Below are positions 61,576 to 64,000 of a stretch of DNA of 64,000 nucleotides, piece by piece. Made by a program: the position numbers and the translations under genes. The notes below the pieces were generated by a model that did not search any database, was not told where the DNA came from, and was given only the letters and a program-made list of their open reading frames with translations. This stretch comes from Bacilli bacterium (GTDB lineage: Bacteria > Bacillota_I > Bacilli_A > RF39 > UBA660). The stretch's first letter is position 1, and every line of letters begins with the position of its first letter. The stretch spans positions 14,058 to 78,057 of the forward strand of contig CAAERO010000027.1 of the NCBI GenBank assembly GCA_900758495.1. Reading direction: 5' to 3'.

Positions 61576-62252
61576 ATTATCTCCTTTAATTTAGCCCCAA
61601 TCACAAGATACTGTCCATCTTCATCTTGCGAACAGGTTTGTAGTATTAATATTTTATTTGTATTTTCTATATTTATACCTGTATCATATATAGATTTTTT
61701 CTTTAGTTCTTCTAAATGTTTAATAAACTTTTCATCATCAAGTGTTAATCTTGTATAGAAGTAATCTTCTTTTAAAAGCATAATTGTAAATATTTGATAT
61801 ATTTCTTTTTTATCTTTATATGTTAATTCTATATTAGGATGACTTATTAGAAATGATTGTTTTTTATATCCTAACAGTTTAGTAAAAGGTATATCTACTG
61901 TAGAAGAACTATGTCCATAAATAATTATTTTTCTCGTATTAGCAAGATTTATTCGATAATCAACAAATAAACTTCCACCGATAAAGTTTTCTTTTTGATT
62001 ATTATGATTCATATAAAATTCATTATCAGTTGTTTGCATTACTTTTTCATTTTTAATTAAGTTATCTATTGATAATGTAAATTTCTCATCTTCATTTTTC
62101 TTTTCTTCCTTAACTGTGGCGGTAGTATTTATATCTGTTGCTTCGACATTAGTTACTTTTTGTTCTATCTTTGGGTTTTCTTTTGGCTTATCAGGTATCA
62201 TAATTATTAATAGACATATTATTATACTGACAACTGCTACTTTTTTTCTCAT
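61572..62252 (-). CDS. Class B-type sortase with missing catalytic Arg
   Basis: 226 residues. Anchor at about 5-20, then a linker and a sortase barrel: IIYGHSSS with the conserved His114, HPNIELTYKDKKEIYQIF, and the Cys motif LILQTCSQDEDGQYLVIG with Cys207. Sortase B proteins carry an Arg a few residues after the Cys (TCDxxxxNGRFV). Here that place is Gln (DGQYLV). The barrel order and the long segment with a helix before the Cys place it in class B. ATGA overlap with the PPKTG protein gene. Transpeptidation at the outer membrane face is expected by family; efficiency without Arg is open. Confidence 0.85.
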   Translation of the reverse strand: MRKKVAVVSIIICLLIIMIPDKPKENPKIEQKVTNVEATDINTTATVKEEKKNEDEKFTLSIDNLIKNEKVMQTTDNEFYMNHNNQKENFIGGSLFVDYRINLANTRKIIIYGHSSSTVDIPFTKLLGYKKQSFLISHPNIELTYKDKKEIYQIFTIMLLKEDYFYTRLTLDDEKFIKHLEELKKKSIYDTGINIENTNKILILQTCSQDEDGQYLVIGAKLKEII

Positions 62253-62326
62253 CTTCCCTCCTTTTTTTTAATATAACAGCTAGGATGAGAAACTTTTGTC
62301 GAAAGAAAAAAATTAATCTATAAAGA

Positions 62327-62989
62327 CTAATTTTTAGTTACTAATTTATATATTTCATTATGTATAGTATTAATATCTTTCATTTTGCCATTTTCACTAC
62401 ATTCTATTATATTCCAAGAAAGATACTTTGCTACAAACAAGGAATTATCATATACTTTTTTCATGTGTTTAGTACTTTTTTCATAAATATCATTTGCTAT
62501 ACCATCATTATCTATTCTTTCTGTACGAAGTTTATTCACTAGTTCAAATGGTGCCGTTAAAAAGATAACCATATCTGGTTTCTTTATACCTAGTTTATTA
62601 TATTCATAATCACTAGCATAGTCGATAAATTTTTTTCTCTCTTCTATATTATCAAAAAATGCTGATTGATAAATTAAGCTTGAAGTAGTATATCTATCTA
62701 ATAACAAGGTATCACCTTTTTCATAAGCCTCTTTTAATTTAGTGTACCAAGTAATTGCTCTATCACTTGCATAAAGGTTATTTATAAAATAAGGACTAAG
62801 TTCATCTAATTTACCATAGTTTCCTTTTAAATATTCTTCTACCCCTTTTCCTTGATAAACGTTATAGCTTGGAAAGTGATGTGTAGTAACTTGCTTTTTA
62901 TCTGTTAATAAATGGTTATAGAGTAATTCATATTGTGTTGTTTTACCTATTCCATCACAAGCTCCTTCAATAACAATAATCTTATTCAT
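62327..62989 (-). CDS. tmk: Thymidylate kinase
   Basis: 220 residues. P-loop EGACDGIGKTTQ (Cys and Ile where many have GxDGSGK), a DR motif in LLLDRYTTSS with YQ after it, and a LID-like region KLRTERIDNDGIAND. The base-binding YASDRA segment is also present. Makes dTDP from dTMP. No tmk partner genes (holB) are adjacent, so it is a stand-alone copy. Ribosome site AAGGTG is weak but present. Confidence 0.85.
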   Translation of the reverse strand: MNKIIVIEGACDGIGKTTQYELLYNHLLTDKKQVTTHHFPSYNVYQGKGVEEYLKGNYGKLDELSPYFINNLYASDRAITWYTKLKEAYEKGDTLLLDRYTTSSLIYQSAFFDNIEERKKFIDYASDYEYNKLGIKKPDMVIFLTAPFELVNKLRTERIDNDGIANDIYEKSTKHMKKVYDNSLFVAKYLSWNIIECSENGKMKDINTIHNEIYKLVTKN

Positions 62990-63007
62990 TTTAACACCTT
63001 CATTTCT

Positions 63008-63178
63008 TTAATATTTTCTTAACACTAAGATAAAATCAATATTTAAATACTCATTAAACTTCTGATCATAATTAATACAGCTAGTAGTTATTCTTTTATT
63101 TGTTGAAAAGTTACCACCATAATTGATAAATTTATTAGTATCCATCCATATTAGTTTATCACATTTATCAAGTTCTCT
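63008..63178 (-). pseudogene. Possible gene remnant
   Basis: A minus-strand frame of about 57 codons without a ribosome site encodes ELDKCDKLIWMDTNKFINYG and ends NEYLNIDFILVLRKY. It has ordinary coding texture but an upstream stop (near 63176) removes any start except ATG 63145. It looks like the tail of a decayed gene; family unknown. Confidence 0.3.
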
Positions 63179-63244
63179 TGCTTATAAAATGATAGATATC
63201 AATCTTTTTTGTAATTACATATAGAAATCATGGTAAAATAAATA

Positions 63245-63865
63245 ATGAAAGGTAGATTTGTAGCAATGAATAATGTAACTAAGAGAAAGGGTAAAATATT
63301 TATTATTGGTATTATTTTAGTAATAGTAATTGGATGTGTTGGTTATTATAAAATTATAAATAATAGCAACAAACAAGCTGAAAGTAGTGATAAACAAAGT
63401 AGTAATAATACTGATAAAGAAGAAAGAGATAAGAATAACAATACTAAAGTTGATTTTGATGAATTAGAAAATACTTTATATTCCTCTATACAGAAAGAGG
63501 AAATAGTACCTTTTATAAGTAAATGTGAAAGTAAAGCTTCTAATACTGATGAACCACCTAAAACAGAACTGTATAATACTGAAGTATCTAGCAATACAAT
63601 TAATACTATAATTAATAAATTAAAAACTGCTACTTCTATAGAACAGGAAATAACTTATTCATGGTTTGGTTGTCCCCCAAAAGCAATTACATATTATATA
63701 AGTGTTAATAGTACAAATAAAGAAGCCATTTACAACCAAACAGTATTTGCTTTAAATTATGCTAATGCTAATAATATATTATTAGTACAATATAATAAAA
63801 AAGGTTATGCTTTTCACTTTAATAGTGACGAAGAAATTAATAATTTTATTGAAACTTTAAGTTAA
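63245..63865 (+). CDS. Membrane-anchored hypothetical protein (206 aa)
   Basis: Not recognised. A membrane anchor at about 17-36 is followed by a linker of Ser, Asn, Lys and Asp and a soluble domain of about 130 residues with ISKCESKASNTDEPPK and YSWFGCPPKAITYYISVNST; two Cys could form a disulfide outside the cell. ATG 63245 has little upstream signal; ATG 63266 (MNNVTKRKGK) has AAAGG 13 bases before and may be the true start. Transcribed alone and followed by a hairpin. Confidence 0.55.
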   Translation: MKGRFVAMNNVTKRKGKIFIIGIILVIVIGCVGYYKIINNSNKQAESSDKQSSNNTDKEERDKNNNTKVDFDELENTLYSSIQKEEIVPFISKCESKASNTDEPPKTELYNTEVSSNTINTIINKLKTATSIEQEITYSWFGCPPKAITYYISVNSTNKEAIYNQTVFALNYANANNILLVQYNKKGYAFHFNSDEEINNFIETLS

Positions 63866-63902
63866 GAATGAATAATTATTTCTAAAGTTCATTCTTTTTT
63901 TG
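63864..63902 (+). terminator. Terminator after the 206-residue protein
   Basis: AAGAATGAA and TTCATTCTT (about 63865-63896) pair across a 15-base loop, followed by TTTTTTG. Confidence 0.7.
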
Positions 63903-64000
63903 TTCAAAAACACAATAAAAATCTGATTATCCGCTAAAACACAGTATCTATCAGCATTTTCAAGGAAACAAACACATCAATTTACTACTTATTTACTACT
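63903..64000. repeat. Right edge: non-coding with a short tandem TTTACTACT repeat
   Basis: No gene seen. The last bases carry two copies of TTTACTACT (63980-63988 and 63991-63999), which can be read as repeated VVN-type codons on the minus strand, a pattern often found at the 3' ends of integrase genes. Too short to call. Confidence 0.35.

Noticed and set aside
1..64000. Mycoplasma-type code (TGA as Trp)
   Set aside because: Several complete genes end in TGA at the expected place, the only Trp tRNA has anticodon CCA, and wall genes are abundant.
1..64000. CRISPR arrays
   Set aside because: No regularly spaced repeats were found; short AT repeats are irregular.

Overview
The window is a very AT-rich chromosomal segment from a Gram-positive-type bacterium. 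TGA is used as a stop (for example the ends of the AarF-type gene at 13940 and the ZIP transporter at 16858), and the only Trp tRNA seen reads CCA, so the code is standard and not the mycoplasma code. Shine-Dalgarno sites are strong and often carry the core GGTGAT or AGGAG, and GTG and TTG starts occur. Wall and surface genes (two FemAB-type transferases, a MurJ/SpoVB-type flippase, VanY-type carboxypeptidase, class B sortase, undecaprenyl-phosphate translocase, CdaA/CdaR) rule out a wall-less mollicute. Small genes of sporulation type (Cse60-like, CotF-like, spore-photoproduct-lyase-like) and large DUF6273-type surface proteins suggest an uncultured gut Bacilli lineage near Erysipelotrichales/RF39. 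That placement is inference.

Layout. (1) 1-6540, minus strand, is an accessory, defence-like block: an AbiEi-type antitoxin, a Fic protein, a frameshifted MazG-like gene and an AIPR protein with a PD-(D/E)XK-like N-terminus that runs off the left edge, preceded by a structured non-coding stretch, a large unknown membrane protein and a truncated amidase. (2) 6686-15860 holds two UvrD-type helicases, an OmpR-type two-component system, tRNA-Trp, a UbiB/AarF kinase-like protein and DUF4177, DUF4230 and DUF4186 proteins. (3) 16061-18573 holds a ZIP metal transporter, a holin-like/M23 endolysin pair and TraX. (4) 18631-22666 is the conserved rpsI-rplM-truA block, followed upstream by two ABC ATPases in the usual EcfA1/EcfA2 position; both have degenerate catalytic motifs and there is no EcfT. 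(5) 22936-32482 holds an M3-like peptidase, a GH31 hydrolase, a VanY-type peptidase, a tandem family of small membrane proteins, a patatin and a radical SAM protein. (6) 32579-53838 is rich in envelope functions: FemAB/MurJ/FemAB, CIRCE-controlled ClpB, a large surface protein with a poly-G leader, CtpA, AsnRS, a lipoprotein, CdaA/CdaR, DUF6020, a glycosyltransferase and PopT/DUF368. (7) 54010-63865 holds a transglutaminase-like protein, nitroreductase, a frameshifted SPL-like radical SAM gene, VanZ, tRNA-Thr, a MacB-like ABC exporter, CotF-like/ferritin-like small proteins, a sortase with its probable substrate, and thymidylate kinase.

How the genes work together: much of the window serves the cell envelope. 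CdaA/CdaR links c-di-AMP to wall state; PopT and the MurJ-like protein move lipid carriers; the FemAB proteins build interpeptide bridges; VanY and CtpA process wall or envelope proteins; sortase and the DUF6273 protein decorate the surface. The most unusual parts are the left-edge AbiEi-Fic-MazG-AIPR module, the dead ECF-type ATPase pair, the sortase without its Arg, and the long leader with a G9 tract and a terminator in front of the surface-protein gene.
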